From NCBI GenBank assembly GCA_022605955.1, contig JAKCOZ010000007.1:13273501-13337500 (forward strand): 64,000 bases of DNA. Direction: 5' to 3'. How positions within the stretch are numbered: the stretch's first letter is position 1; the number at the start of each line of letters is the position of its first letter. Below are positions 13,091 through 26,500 of this stretch, one piece after another. Both the position numbers and the translations under genes were made by a program. A model generated the notes under the pieces. The model was not told the origin of the DNA and made no database searches. It saw only the letters and a program-made list of their open reading frames with translations. Source of the stretch: Rallus limicola. Taxonomy: Eukaryota; Chordata; Aves; Gruiformes; Rallidae.

Positions 13091-16000
13091 CCCTTCTCTG
13101 AAGAGTCATCAGTGTTTCCATGAACTGCTAGCAGGCCTTCAACAGACTCTGCTAATTCATACTTCCCTGGCTAGGAAATTAGTGTGATGTACTATTGTTG
13201 GAAAATAGTACAAGACACTGCAAGACATGAAATAACACTTTTTTCCTCCTTCCACAGCTGATTTCATTCTGAGTACACAGGGTTCCTTTTCATGAAAAAC
13301 TTTTGGGTTTTGCCTGTATGCAAAATCTGAGAGTTCACAGTTTCACTGGGTTTGCATATCCAGCTGCTATTTAAAATCCACAAACAGTAGTCATCAAATG
13401 TCCTGCAACTGTATACTATGGACTTTTCTTAAATTTTCTTTAAAACTTGTTAATCTAAGCATTTATATATTACATAAGGTCGAGTGAAAGATGCTTTCAT
13501 CAGTGAGAAATACCAAAGAGTTACCTAATTAAAAAAGAGAAGCAAAGGCACGGTTACTAACCAGAAAATTCATAACATGATTCTTACTATAACAGAAATC
13601 ACAAACCTCCTCTGTAGGCAGAGAGAAGCAGCAGCCACACTGCCTGGAAGGCTTGAAGGAGTAGAGAGGTTGTAAAAACTAAAATATCTTCCAAGGGGAA
13701 GGAGAAATGCAGAGGCTAAGACCCTCAACATTATGGGACCAAGAAGGAAAGAGATGGATGAGGGGTTAAAAAAGACACTTGGTAAAAGCAAGTTAATCAG
13801 AGGTTTTATTTATCCACCCACGTCACCTTGCAAAGTTACAGACATTTGTAATTTTTAGTTGTTGCAAATAAGTCCAGGTATATGTATTTAGACTTCAACC
13901 TGACTTGGACAAAATACCATTTTTCTGAATTTAGAAAATGAAGCATGCTCTTCATCCAAGACTGTGGTGAATCTTTCAACCGGGCCTGTGGCACAAGTGT
14001 GCTCCCCACTGCATCTAAACAGGGCTCCCTGTAGGAGCCAGGCAAAGGCCAACATTTGTGGGCACCACAAGAGTCAAGGCAGGCAAAAGCGTCTTTCAGT
14101 GGCTCTTAATAGTGCTGGGATCTCCCTCACATTTGTCAGCATGACCTGTGGGTCACAAGGAGAATGTCCCAGGGACTCCAAGCTGTGTCCTAGAGTGTCT
14201 AAATTCAGTTACTGGAATTTGATAGAGATGTAATTTTGAATTAGGTTTATGTTTCATTTATTTAATCATAATATAAATATTAATTCCCTGGAGATAAGCA
14301 CTTTTTCTACTACTGCAGACCATAAGTACATGGTATATAACCTAGACTCACAATTTTTTGACAACTGAGCTTAGCAGAATTCCTAAAAAAACATAGATAA
14401 GGAACTAAGGAGAAAAAGCTTCAGTATATCTATTTTTCATCTTTTTAACATTTAGGTCATGTTTTAAAGCTTAATCCTGTGATCATGAAGTTTAGAAATT
14501 GTCTGGGACTTTCCTGCTATTGTTGAAAATGAATTTTTAAATAAAAGATGCAAAATTGGAAGGTGTTATTAATCATTGGTAATAAACAAAATATAAATAC
14601 AACATAACACCTCACTGTATCTTTTCCCCTCAGTTATGAACCAAATAATTTTCCATTGCTAAGTTCACTAATTGAAAGCTTTCATATAGTCCTCACATTT
14701 CGCCCTTTTGCAGTAGGTCTGAGGTTCGCCTTGCGTGTGCAATGCCCTGAGTGATTTATAATGCAAACAAAATGCAAAGAAACACATATCAAACTGCCAT
14801 TTGCTGAGATAGGGATTAATTGTGTTGACACAATACAGACAGTGTTATTTCACCCTCATTTATTAAGCATATTTCACCATAATTATTGATGATCCTCTAT
14901 CTTTGTGGAGCAGTTAAGAATGCTTTAATATTTAAATATTTGAAGTGTGCTAAAAGTACATTTGGAGAATGAAGAAAGATGTTTCCACATTTCTGATAGA
15001 GAATTATAGCAAGTGTTGATAAAATGCTGTTCTATTTTGTTCAGAACAGGTGCACATTAATCATCAGTAATTTATAGTCTGCGTGACTAATAGAATCAGT
15101 CACAAGAAAGTAACATTTTATATCTTCTCTCATTCAGCATTCAATTGCAATATTGTAATTGTCAACTACTTTAATCAGAAATAACCTTCCTATAGAAAAG
15201 AAAATCTCTGATCTTTTTGTAAACAGATCAGATCTTTTTGTATCATCTTCCAAACATTAATTGCTAAGTGGGGATTTTTAATCATTATTTATGACATAAA
15301 TAGGCTATCAAACAACATGTGGGCTGCAACAGTTTCATTTCATGTCACTTTGGAAATACAATGTAAACAAATTTTAATACATAATATTACTCCAATTCTG
15401 TAGAAACACAGACCAGAAGGGCAGGAGCTGAACTCTGAAAGTAAAATTATTACTTGCAGAAAGGCAAAAAAAAACCTGCTGGGTTCAGCAGCCAGAAAAC
15501 ACGACTTCTGTTGCTGTCATGGCCTTAACAGAGTTCAGGTTCTAAGTTCATAAAGATTTATGAACGAGTAGCTGCCCTGAGAAATCTGATTTATGGTGTA
15601 GGGATAGTCACTTTTAGCTCCTAGAATGACTCATTATTAATAATTCCTTAAAGTGAAACTGAAGAAAATAATTCAATCAAAAGGCTGAACTTCAGTGACA
15701 GAGTACAATATAATTCAAACATTTACATTAAGTTTTATTGTCTAAAAGGTTCCCTGTCTAAAAGCCTTGTATTACTCTACAATTTCCTCACTTTTAATAT
15801 GACTCAGATATATTAATATTTCAAGGCTTTGATTTCATGCATGAATCTGTAGTTTTTCTCCCTTATAAATTATAATGAACAGTAAAATCACAAAACCTTA
15901 CTAAAGAAGAATAATATATTCTTCTTGAAACCTTTGCACAGTAGAAAGGTTAAAAATACCAAATCCTAAGCTTCCTTGTGAAACTCAGTAAAAATTTGGT

Positions 16001-16349
16001 AGTTTCTGAGCTACACAATTATCCACTTTATAAAACCTTCCTCTTCCATCTTAAGCTTCACTCCAAGGTTAACTTTACTTGCATTTGTCATAGAAAGAAA
16101 GAAATGAACTATGATAATTTTGCAGTTCAGAGAAAAAAGATAATTGTGGAGCAATACAATTTAAAATATTTTTTCAGGAACAAACTACATTTGTACCTAA
16201 AAGATTAACTTGGTAGCAGAATAGTTTCTAAACAGCACACTTCTCTGTAAGAGTATAATGTTTCTGCAGATGAATTTCACTACAGGTTGTTACAAAGAAG
16301 CCCGATGCATAAATGCCATTAGGTGCCTGGACCTTGTTTGTTTATTTGT
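13091..16349. other. Unique AT-rich sequence, possible conserved non-coding part
   Basis: No exon or transposon recognised; open frames are at most about 90 codons. The part at about 14690-15330 is dense in homeobox/POU-like words (two ATGCAAA near 14770-14780, TTAATTGTG, TTAATCATCAG) and lacks repeats. This is compatible with, but does not prove, a conserved non-coding element. A 12-bp word GATCTTTTTGTA is duplicated at 15210-15221 and 15231-15242. Confidence 0.4.
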
Positions 16350-16374
16350 TTGATTGATTGATTGATTGATTGAT
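16350..16374. repeat. (TGAT)n microsatellite
   Basis: About six TGAT units in tandem, preceded by a TTTG/TTTA-rich stretch. Simple tetranucleotide repeat, likely length-polymorphic. Confidence 0.95.
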
Positions 16375-17220
16375 CATTTTCTCCCTTCAAATCTATATGA
16401 AATTTTCTGAATAAAAGCACAGAGTAAATGACAGCAAGACAAATGCTGAATTGGCACCACTAGTCTAGTGGTGTCTTGTCTAATATATTCATGCAGACCA
16501 AAGCCCCTGCATTGGGTACAATTCTTTGGTGTACAATACTGCACAAGTTTAAAAGTGCAATGCCACATTTTTTATTGAGAAATTATAAAGTCAAACTGCT
16601 GAACTTCCTGCTCTTACAACACAGGGAACAGAGTAGTGAGAAAGATGAAAAACAGGATATAAAAGCCCCCAAGAGATAACTAGATATCACCTCTCTCCCA
16701 ACCAAGACAAAGTAGAAAGGTTTATCAGGTGAGCTGATGGAGATCAGAATGAGTAGCATCAGAGTCTTCTTGCCCTGAATAAAAAGGACCACTGCCCCCC
16801 ATCCAAAGTTGGGTGCCAGGAATGAGCAGATGGCAAAGCACCGGGGCTTGTCACTGCAAGTGTGGCTGGAAAGCTGAGTTGAGTAGCTGGTCAAACCATT
16901 TTAATCCTTAATATCAATTTACAAACTGATTTTTGGTGTTTGGAGACTATTTGCAATCTTCCTGATCAACATTACCTTTTTTGAGGATGACTTTAAAAAA
17001 ATATAAAACAAATCTGCCTTCTCTTCAAAAACTGTGCCTACTCCTTAGAAAGCTATTGGAAACTTAGCTACATTGTCTATTTAAAATTAAAAAGTGTGAG
17101 AAAATATGAGACACTGTCTCTTGCCACCAGGGCTAACATGAACTTGACTTCAGGATACCTTCCCCATTAAGCAGCTCCCTTTACAGTGCCTGCTTCAACA
17201 GGGACTAGTAGAGGAGTGTC
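16375..17220. other. Unique sequence, nothing recognised
   Basis: 846 bp with no exon or transposon. The longest open frame is 103 codons (16583-16894, -), rich in S, L and F with no domain. Confidence 0.5.
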
Positions 17221-17520
17221 CAAGTGATCGCAGCAGCCATATAAGGGACAACGAGAAATGTGATCGGAAATGCTAAACCTCATACGAGGCTACAGCACAT
17301 CTGTCCCCAGATTCCCCGTGCCTGTGAGGATCAGGCCAAGAGGACAGTGGTCATTTCCACCAAGAATGTCCCAACCGAGTGACGCCACTAGAGGGAGAGC
17401 CGACCATACTTATTAACACTGTCAAGCTACGTGCGGATCAGTGGTACCACTGCCAGGATGAGGGAGGGGAGGACAAAACAACAAAGCTTTTCGACTCCAG
17501 TTCAGGGCGATCCCAATTAA
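17221..17520. other. CpG-dense unassigned block
   Basis: I count 12 CpG dinucleotides in these 300 bases, far more than in adjacent unique sequence. No CR1 or LTR landmark fits, and the overlapping 84-codon frame (17379-17633, +) has no recognisable domain. Two explanations remain: a recent insertion of unknown type with undecayed CpGs, or a hypomethylated regulatory element. The CTCF-like word inside favours the second, weakly. Confidence 0.45.
17385..17397 (+). promoter_or_regulatory. CTCF-like binding motif (candidate)
   Basis: CCACTAGAGGGAG fits the core of the vertebrate CTCF motif (CCA, C/G, C/T, AG, A/G, G/T, GG) at every core position and is flanked by CpGs. One such match in 64 kb can occur by chance. 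Occupancy is inferred only from motif and context. Confidence 0.35.
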
Positions 17521-17901
17521 AAATAAAAATGCTACAAGGATATATGCAGGCTAGTTTATGTCAAACATCTGGGAGAATGATAGACACAAAAATGTCTATC
17601 CTTCTCCGCCCTCTGCTACCAAGACAATATTAATTAATTGTAAATAAGTATCTGTTGAACTGTTGCTAAGAACCCCAGCAACCATGGCTGAAGTTTCTGA
17701 ATAGAATATCGCTTTGGGATCTTTTGAGATCACAAGAGCCTATTTCACAGTCTAATATTCCTTTCTGCTGGAAAGGTGTTTTCATCCTACTAACCTAAAT
17801 GTTCCTTGGAGTAAATTAAGCTCAAGACCTATCTTTATTCTTTCCATAGATTTTATGGGGAATTTTCTTTTTTTAACAACTTTTAAAGTTTTTAAGAGAA
17901 A
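17521..17901. other. Unique sequence, nothing recognised
   Basis: 381 bp of AT-rich sequence between the CpG-dense block and a CR1; no feature seen. Confidence 0.5.
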
Positions 17902-18258
17902 CATAGAATCTCCTGAGTTGGAAGGGACCCATGAGGACCATCAAGTCCAACTCCTGGCTCCACACCGAATGAGCCAAGTCAGAGCATAGGACTGAGTGCA
18001 TCGTCCAGATGCTCAGTCAAGTTGAGTTCTGTGACCACTTCCCTGGGGAGCCTGTTCCAGTACCCAACCACCCTCCCAGTTAAGAACCTCTTCCTAATAT
18101 CCAACATACACCTCCCTTGTCACAGCTTCTTGTTGCAATCCTCTGGTTTCCCTCCAATAGTTTCCTGTCCCACTTGTACTGTGGTGCCCAAAATTGCACG
18201 CAGTACTCCAGGTGTCCCTTCAGTCTTCTCCAGTGTGAACCATTCTAATTCTTGCAAC
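17902..18258 (-). mobile_element. CR1 retrotransposon, internally rearranged
   Basis: The minus-strand CR1 3' end begins at CATAGAATCTCCTGAGTTGG and continues with GGACCCATGAGGACCATCAA, CAACTCCTGGCTCC, CCCTGGGGAGCCTGTTCCAG and CTTCCTAATATCC. It then jumps to a more 5' block (TTGTACTGTGGTGCCC, GCACGCAGTACTCCAGGTG). After that block comes TCCCTTCAGTCTTCTCCAG-type sequence (about 18215-18258), which in intact CR1 lies between the first two parts. The segment order therefore appears scrambled. The right boundary is uncertain. Confidence 0.85.
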
Positions 18259-19673
18259 TGGTCATCACCATGGCCATTTCCAGACACCTGATCTTACTCA
18301 TTATTCCTCAACTCAACGTCCTCTACAACATTTTTCTTAAACAGCATGCCTCCAAATGCAGCCAGCAACCTTTATATGAACTGCTGATTATTATTACCTG
18401 CATGTGATTTCATACATTTGACTAATTAGCCTTATAGCTGGAAAAAATAAAGCAAAACCAAATACTGTTCATTACAAGAAAGGTCATCTGAATATTACTT
18501 TAGTCTTAAAGGGTGTTTCATTTCCTAATGTAATGATAACTGCATAATAATTTCCAATTCCATCTCCAAGTCAAAAATGGAAAATATTGAACAATACTGG
18601 AAGCAAGAGAAACCACTCAATGGGTAATTTAAAAAGTTTTCACAGCCAAAATATTGTATTAATTGCTTCTCTTCCATACAAAAAGCGTGTTAGTGTGTTT
18701 TGGGGGAAAGCTAGATTAGCTTAACCTGGTTAGTTCTTGACAAGATTCGGTACCTAGATGCCTGACAAAAGATTTCTCTGTTGGTTTGTTGGGGTTTTTT
18801 TCCAGAAATTGACATTGAGCATTCTTCATACTTGCAGAATCAGTTCAAGAGATTATTAGAGCGAGTACTTATTTTCTAATTCATTATTTTCCTGTACTCA
18901 CTAGTATTTTTACCTGTGCTTCTGACAGTGTGTTGGCTGTCTGATTAGAGCAAAAGATCCTTAGCAGAACAAACCTCTCTTCCCTTACCTTATGAGGAAT
19001 ACCTCTCATTATTATTTTGCAGGCCAAAAAGCTGGTAGTCCCTCCCTGACAGTGAAAACTATAGCAATCAGCATCTGGTTGTTGATCTTAGGGACCAGCT
19101 GAAACTTGAGTGTCATGGGAAGAAAGAATTTGAGATTGGAACAATTGACTGAAGGAAAAGCTCTTAATGATACTTATGGAAATTCATCAGGAAAATGGGG
19201 GGTTGGGAATTATAGTCCCTAATGAAGAAAGTATGATTAAATGTTCACTCAGTCTCCTGAAGGTCACTAATAAATTAACAGCATCAAGATTTCCAGGAAG
19301 CTGTCCAAAAAATGTGATGAGAAGTTCTGGTTTCTTTGATAACTAATAATTAAAATTATACTCACCTTCTAACTAGCAATCCCACCCTGCACACCTAAAA
19401 CTGTATTCAATCATCATGCATGAAAAACACATATAGAAACACAAACTAAACCAACCAAACAAGCCATTCTGATGTTGAAGTCCTGCTGAAGCCCAAAACT
19501 GCAGAAGTACAAAAAGGAAACACTTATTGCCACTGTAATGGCAGAAATCTGTGAGGTGTCTACAACCTCTTCTGAGAAAAAACAACATAAACTGTCTTCC
19601 TCATTTCCATTTCTTTCATGCTTTAAAAATTTCTCTTTTAAAAAACTTCATTAAGAATAACGGAGTATGTCAA
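18259..19673. other. Unique sequence, nothing recognised
   Basis: 1.4 kb of AT-rich sequence without exon or transposon landmarks. The longest open frame here is about 71 codons (19373-19588, -). Confidence 0.5.
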
Positions 19674-20166
19674 TGTCATAGTTTAACCCTGCATAGAGCT
19701 AAACATCATACAGCTCTTTGTTCACTCCCTTCCCCCCACAGTGAGATGAGGGGGGTTGAAATAAAGGTGGTTTAATAGGACAAAAAAGGAAAATAAAATT
19801 AAAACAAAAAAAAAAACCCCAACAACCCCCTGAGTGGTGCTCAGTGCAATTGCTCACCGCTTGCCAACCCATGCCAAGTGAATTTTTTTTTGGTGTAGCA
19901 TAACATCACATGGTATGGAATATCCCTTTGGCCAGTTAGGGTCAGCTGCTCCAGCTGTGTCCCCTTCCAGCTTCTTGTGTACCCCCAGCCTACTTGCTGG
20001 CAGGGAAGTATCTGAAACTGGAAAGTCCTTGACTTGGTGGAAGCACTGCACTCACAACTAAAGACATCAGTGTGTTATCAACATTATTTTTATCCTAAAT
20101 CAAAAAACCAGCACCATACCAGCTTCTAGGAATAAAATTAACTCTATCCCAGCTGAAACTAGGACA
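19674..20166 (-). mobile_element. Solo ERV LTR (family 1), 493 bp
   Basis: On the minus strand it begins TGTCCTAGTTTCAGC and ends TTAAACTATGACA, i.e. TG...CA termini. The polyadenylation word ATTAAA is seen as TTTAAT at 19771-19776. Flanking bases are GTCAA (19669-19673) and GTCAC (20167-20171): a 5-bp target-site duplication with one mismatch, as expected for ERVL-like (class III) elements. Landmarks are shared with the LTRs at 29416-29930 and 39926-40502. There is no second LTR or internal coding region, so it is a solo LTR left by LTR-LTR recombination. It could have contributed promoter or poly(A) activity, but nothing shows that it does. Confidence 0.9.
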
Positions 20167-22637
20167 GTCACTTCATCATTCATTCTCTGTAACCCACTTT
20201 TAATATCAAGGATGGTATTTTAGGATAATATTATGAAAAGATTTCCTGGTAGAAAAATTAATTTACTATTGAATCATATTTTCTTTCCTTGATTTTTACA
20301 TTTACAAAAATCATTATAGTGGGATTCCTGTCTCTCTCTAAGTTGAAATCCATCATAAAAACATAAAAATTCTTTTTCTTTTAAGTTTTATTCCCCAAGA
20401 TTGCTGATATTTAAGGATTTTGGAAATCATTTAATTTTGCCTATTCAAGATGGCCAAATTCTCCTATAAAGTGCTCAGGAGAATATTTTTCTCAGCCATA
20501 ACCAAACCAGAACCTTGTCTGACTTAGCTTTAAACTGACAGAAATGTTAACATACAGCTGATCCAAAGCAAAACTCCCTATTTGTATCTCTTTCCTATTA
20601 AAACCCAAGACTAGTCAGAACGATTAGCTATTCACATTACTATTGTTTCAGGGAATTTTGGAGGTGCCTTCTGTAATTGTGTTCCACAAAAGCAAGAGTT
20701 GATAATATTTATATGCCTTTGAGATTCATGTTTTATTTATGTTATTTCATATTTTACTTCTGGGCTTCTGTAATATGAGCCCTTGGGAAAATTAAACCCT
20801 TTTGCTGAACAGACTCCAAAATACGTTTGGAAAGCACTAAGCGCTACCACAATCCACATTTACTGACGTGTCACCCTTATTACTTTTTTTCCCCCCCATT
20901 ATTAATAGGATCAGTGATGAGTTTGGCTGCACCTGGAGGAAGGATTTCACTTTCTAATTTAAAGAATGGTAAACAAGGGGGGGATAAACAGCTATGCAGG
21001 AGAATAAGGCAACATGCTTTTGCCATTTTTGGCATTAGTGTAACCATTGCCAACATGGTGAGCAGAGGGGGTCAGACAACTATCAGCAAGAAACAGATGG
21101 ACTAAACAGCAACAGAACATTTTGAACAGTTTAGAAGAATATTACAGAAGTTGGAGGGTCTACAGAGCAGTATTGGGGAGCAGGGGAAAGAGAGAGGGAA
21201 CTAACTGCCTCTTTGAAATTGTTCAGCTGGTGCACCTAGCAATTGTGACGTAAGAGTTACTGCATCAGAGGAAAAGCTGATGCATGCCTGGCATGCTACT
21301 GCCAAAACTGACTTCTGCACAGGCTTTTCTGACCCACTCATGTTTCAGCAAAAAGTTTTCAGCCATTCATTACAGTAAAGCTTCACACCAGTGAGCACAC
21401 ACGAGGTGAAAGTTTCATACACATAAACAAAATGTGTGTGGGGTGGCCGATGACTGCACACGTTAAAAGAGGTCCCTCAAAGGGAAAGCAATGTTTATTG
21501 AAGTTTATACCATTTCATTCTATTGTGATTCAAATACTTGCAAGAGTTTCTTGCAAATGCTGTCAAGTTCACCTGCTGGTTTTAGTACCATATGGTGTAA
21601 GTCAAAATCTAAGGAAAGTCTCTGAAATCTTTACTTAAACATGCAAGCTAGACTGATTTTCTCAGCCAATATCTCCATATTATGATATGCAGAATTATAG
21701 AAGAATAAATATTATAGAATCCAGGAATTTATTCTGTGAATTCTTAGAAAAAGTGTTTGTTCTTTTTATAATACAAAACCGCCACCATTACACTCACTTA
21801 CATTGAATTTATTTAATGGGGCCTTCCGCGGCAGTTTGGAAGAAGATTCTCTCTGCCCCAAAACTTTGATCTCAATTTTATTCAGATTTCTAGTCCTTAC
21901 AATAAATTTAGCAGCTTTTCATTCCATCTGCATATTATTGCCAGTTCTCTTGAGAAACAGGTAATCCCTTTTCCTTTTAAAACGTGGAGCTTCTTTAAAC
22001 CCTGTGGGTTTCCTGTAGTCAGTCACATTTCTGAAGATACTAAGATTTTTTTCAAAAAACTTCCTTCCAACAGCCCTATGGATTACAGGTCTCCTATAAA
22101 TACTGAAGTTCAGACTCATTTACTTTCTTTAAAAAAAATTAGGAGAGGCTAATTCTTTGAATTCACTGTCATTCAGGGTTTGGAAAGTAATAAGCAATAA
22201 AAATGACTATACAGAAGAGCTGAAATATTCCAGGGCTTTTATCACCTGCAGTCAGGCTTAACTACTCATTTGTCTCTGTCTCCCGATCCATCAAAATTTG
22301 TAATTCCATTGTACATTGGCAATAAAATAAATATCTACTGAGTAGATTGGGGAAAAAGCTTTTAAGGAAGTCTTGCAACCAGCCAGGACATCACAGCTGT
22401 TGAGTCATGAAAGTTCTAAACAGATAATACCTCACTGGCTAACAACATTGCTTTCACTAATGAAGAATCATTTATTATTAGATTCTCAACTGTTCTAAGT
22501 AAGAGTTTAAAGCACAGATGCAAAATTTAGGAAAATAAGGATTGTTTAAAGATTTGTTCCTATTTTCCTGGTGTAAAAGCAACCTGGCATTGACATTTTC
22601 CATCACAGTTCAAAATGCTGACATTTTCTTGACAAAA

Positions 22638-22661
22638 GCAAAACAAAACAAAACAAAACAC
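22638..22661. repeat. (AAAAC)n simple repeat
   Basis: About four to five AAAAC units in tandem. Confidence 0.9.
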
Positions 22662-23524
22662 CTCGCAAAACACTAACAAAGAACAAAATGTTCATGACTT
22701 AAGCTAGGGAGTCAGACTGCCTTTCCACCTCAGCCTGTAGCTTTCTGTTTAAGACCCAAACACAACACAGGAGATTGGGGTTCGTCTTCTGTCAGATGAT
22801 GGCAAACTGATCTACAGGAAAGCCTTGTTCATTGGGCAGGACAGCTGAGTGCTTTCAAGTGCTTCTTCTGATTCTGTTCCATGTTTTGATAATCAAACTT
22901 TTAACTGAAACCTCTGTGTAAAACTCCTAAGAGTACACTGTGGAATAGTACTAGCAGAAGGAAGTAATGGAGGATCCTAAATGGTACTTTAGATTTTGCA
23001 TTCTTACCTGAGAGACATGAAACCCAAGTTTAAATTAAGACCTTTTGTCATTTGGTCCAGAGTTCTGAATCATGATTTTCAATCTCCACACAAGGATGGT
23101 TTTAGTCATAAGAAAAAAACCCCAAACATTAAGTAAATTTACTGTTCTTTCCACCAAGTAGGTAGAAAATTTGAGTTTCAGACCTTTGCCAGTAAATTTT
23201 AAAATATTTTTTAAAGCAATCAGGCCACCCAATTAGCATCTTTACTAATTTAGAGGTGTTTTGTCTGACTAAGTGCACAGGATGTCAAGGAATTTCTTTC
23301 TTGCAGGATAACAAGTACTTGGATGTACATTGAACTTGGAAGTCTGAAAGGCAGAAAAATAAAACCCTGGAAATGTACATATTCCAGTGAAATGTATTGC
23401 AGTCATTGCTTTCATAATCCCAGGCCTTGTATAGGAAACTAGAAATTATGAGTCACATATTCTTTTCCTTGTGACATGAAAGAATGCCATTCATCCATTT
23501 AAGTTAGTCTCTTCTACTTTGACT

Positions 23525-23562
23525 ACCTGGACAGAAGGAAAGCACCTGGACAGAAAGAAAGT
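23525..23562. repeat. 19-bp tandem duplication
   Basis: Two adjacent 19-bp units starting ACCTGGACAGAA, differing at about two positions. Likely replication slippage. Confidence 0.85.
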
Positions 23563-26500
23563 TATTGTTTTGTTAAGTGTTCTGCATAGGACACTTCTCA
23601 AGGAGTCTGAAATACTGAAAAAACATGAACAAGTTTCTTAAGAACCTTAGTTTGGAGAATCTTATGCATGTCTGCATAATCTAAAAGAATGTCAAACCAT
23701 ATGTCTACTGATGTTAAAGCCATTGGGATGGATGAGCAAGGTCTTTGAAAAAGACTGATTTCCTGGTTACTGCAAATAAGCCTATTGCACCCTATCTCAT
23801 ATACCCCGCATTCTACTAATTTATTTTTAGACAGTGTTAGGAAAAAAACTTAATAAACAATAACATCCAGATTTCTCCTTTGCTTCATCCTAGTAACCCC
23901 TCCAAACACATACTCCAAGGCAAGTTCGTAATATCAGTGGCCATATCTTGCAGAGGATTTCAGAGAAACTCATCTCTCTCCTGTCTACAGTGATGCTGCG
24001 TGTGCCTACCTCTGATGAGGTAAGCAGAAATTGAATTTACCATCTCATGGCACTGTGACATGACTCATGCTCACAAGATAACTGAATCACTGCTTCATGT
24101 CCTTCTCTCCAGCTGTTAAAAGACAAAAAGTGCCCACTTTACATCTGTTCTTAATAACTTCTCAGCTTAAATATTACATTTTATACTAACCACTTTTATT
24201 CCAATTCTATTCCTTGAGGCTTCCAGATCATCTAGGTATTAGTTATCTTTGAGGTCTCAGATGTCCTTTATATTGACCACATCTCCTAGGCCTGCATCCT
24301 CAGTGAATTTCACTGGCACACTCAGCAAGTGAAAATAGCAGAGTTAAGCTCCCTGAGGATTCTGCTTAATAATACCTTTTGTTGCAATCAATACTCATCT
24401 TTCATTACTGCCAGCCATACCCTCCTCATTAGCTGGCTCCTAAACCATGTTACTATCAAGAATCTAATATTCTCTGTCCTCATAACAGACTGAAGTTTTG
24501 GTCTTGGTGGCTTAAAAATGTCATGAGACAAAGATTTAGGGAAGGTTAATATTTCTTATTCAGTCACCTGATCTGAGCATGGACATAAGGGAGAACACAC
24601 AGACATTGCAACTCTTAGGAAGAGACCAAAAAACCTTTCATTCTCATTATTCAAACAGGCTTTATGTGTATCAAAATAAACCAAATAAAGAGTTTTTCCA
24701 GTAGAACATTGTATGTACAAATAGTACCTCCCTGGTGGCAATTCAGACTGGTAGATCTATTGCATCCCTCCAGTACTGTCATTTGGTGCATGTAAAATTG
24801 TCAGTATCTGTTTAATAACTGATAAACGTCTCCTTGACATAAAAAGGTAAAGGTAAACCAAATAATTTGGTCCTTAATTTTCAACTTAATTCTATTCATT
24901 AGAAAGATGGAACTTTCCTTCAAAGTATCAGTTTAATCTATAATTTCTTTTGTTAAGTATTTAGTTAGAAATATATATAAAGTGTAATATAAATAATTTC
25001 AATAATTTTATTCATTATCCCTTTCCAACTGGGTTCAATCTGTCCTGTACTGAACAGATCGTTACATAATTAGCAAATCACTACAGCCTCCCATTTTCCT
25101 TCATGTGAAAAAACTTATCAACAGCTTTTCCACAGCAAAAGGCTTTGAAAAATTGGCTGCTTTTGGTCAGTGAAAAAAAGAGGTCAGGACATGAACAGAC
25201 TTAGCTTGCTTTGCCCTGGGTAAACCAGTTTGTTCCTTCATGCTGAAATACTACATTCCTTTGAATTATGGGTAGGTTAAGGACTTCAGAAAGAAGCAAA
25301 TTAGCACTGTATGGGTTGGTTTGTTTTAATTTTTAAGGAGAGATTGTGTCTGGGAGAAATCATGTTATTGTCATTTATAGCCATGTGCATACCAAAACAG
25401 TGTTCTTCCACACAGAACTACACCATGGTCATTTTCCTGTTTTCCTTTCACTATTAAGTACACACATTTCAAGACCACATTTCCTACTGCGTTTTTAACA
25501 TTTGACACATTTTAACACTTGGAAATAAGTCCTGACAGAAATACATAAAAGAGATGTGAAGTTAATAAGTATATCACTAGCTCTAGAACAAATTTTTGGC
25601 AGTCTGAGAAACATATTTGCAAAAATAAATCTGAGTATTAGTTACCATGTACTCCTTATGCTGGACTTCCAGCATTTAAATGGTAAACAGCATATTCAAA
25701 ACCATATTACTTCCTATCATGTTCTGTGACAGTAAATAGGAAGGATTTTTTTTTTTAAAATAACTATGCATACTAATGTTTCTACATTTACTTTATTTTT
25801 CAAAGGGTCTTTTCACCAAGCATTAGTAGTCAGCACATTAGTACTCAGTCATTACATTAGTATTCGGTCTACAGTAACTCAGAATAATCAGGGAATACGT
25901 AAGCTCTGCCAATCAAATTTCAATAGCTTGCTTTAGAGATGCCACAAACTGTCTGGCTGGGTAGTTTTATACAACCTGACACAAAACAGTACCAAGCTAC
26001 CTTTTTCTCACACCATCAATGGCTAACAAAAGACCTGTAGCTAAAATCTTCAATGAAACTGGGGTCCATGGAAAGCCCATTAAAGTTCATGGTTAAATTA
26101 CCTGAATAAAGACTGGCTGAAATCTTTGCCTCACTGACTACTAAATCCTCTAACAGCAGTTCTTCAGCTCACAGTTAAAAAAAAAAAAAATCAAATAAAA
26201 AAGGTGATAGTGGCCTTGAAAGTCATACATAAATTGGTAACAAATACTGAAGGGTAAGGAGGTGGTAAGGAATCCTTCAGCCTTGAGTTGGAGGAAGATA
26301 AATATAATTTTTGTAATATATATTGATATCACAAATATTGTCAGGTTTTTAAACAAATACTATAGTGATCACTGCAATGGATCTAGAATTATTCTAACAG
26401 CAGTTCAGCTATTCCTGATTTTTGTGTACATAATGCCAAAACTAAGCTGAATGTTTTCACAGCTCTTGCACTCTTGACAATGGAGATGTAGTTGCTAGTT

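Noticed and set aside
20827..21105. 92-codon frame with GGRISLSNLKNG-like segment, considered as an exon
   Set aside because: Contains a C/T homopolymer region and no recognisable protein family. Cannot be supported without alignment.
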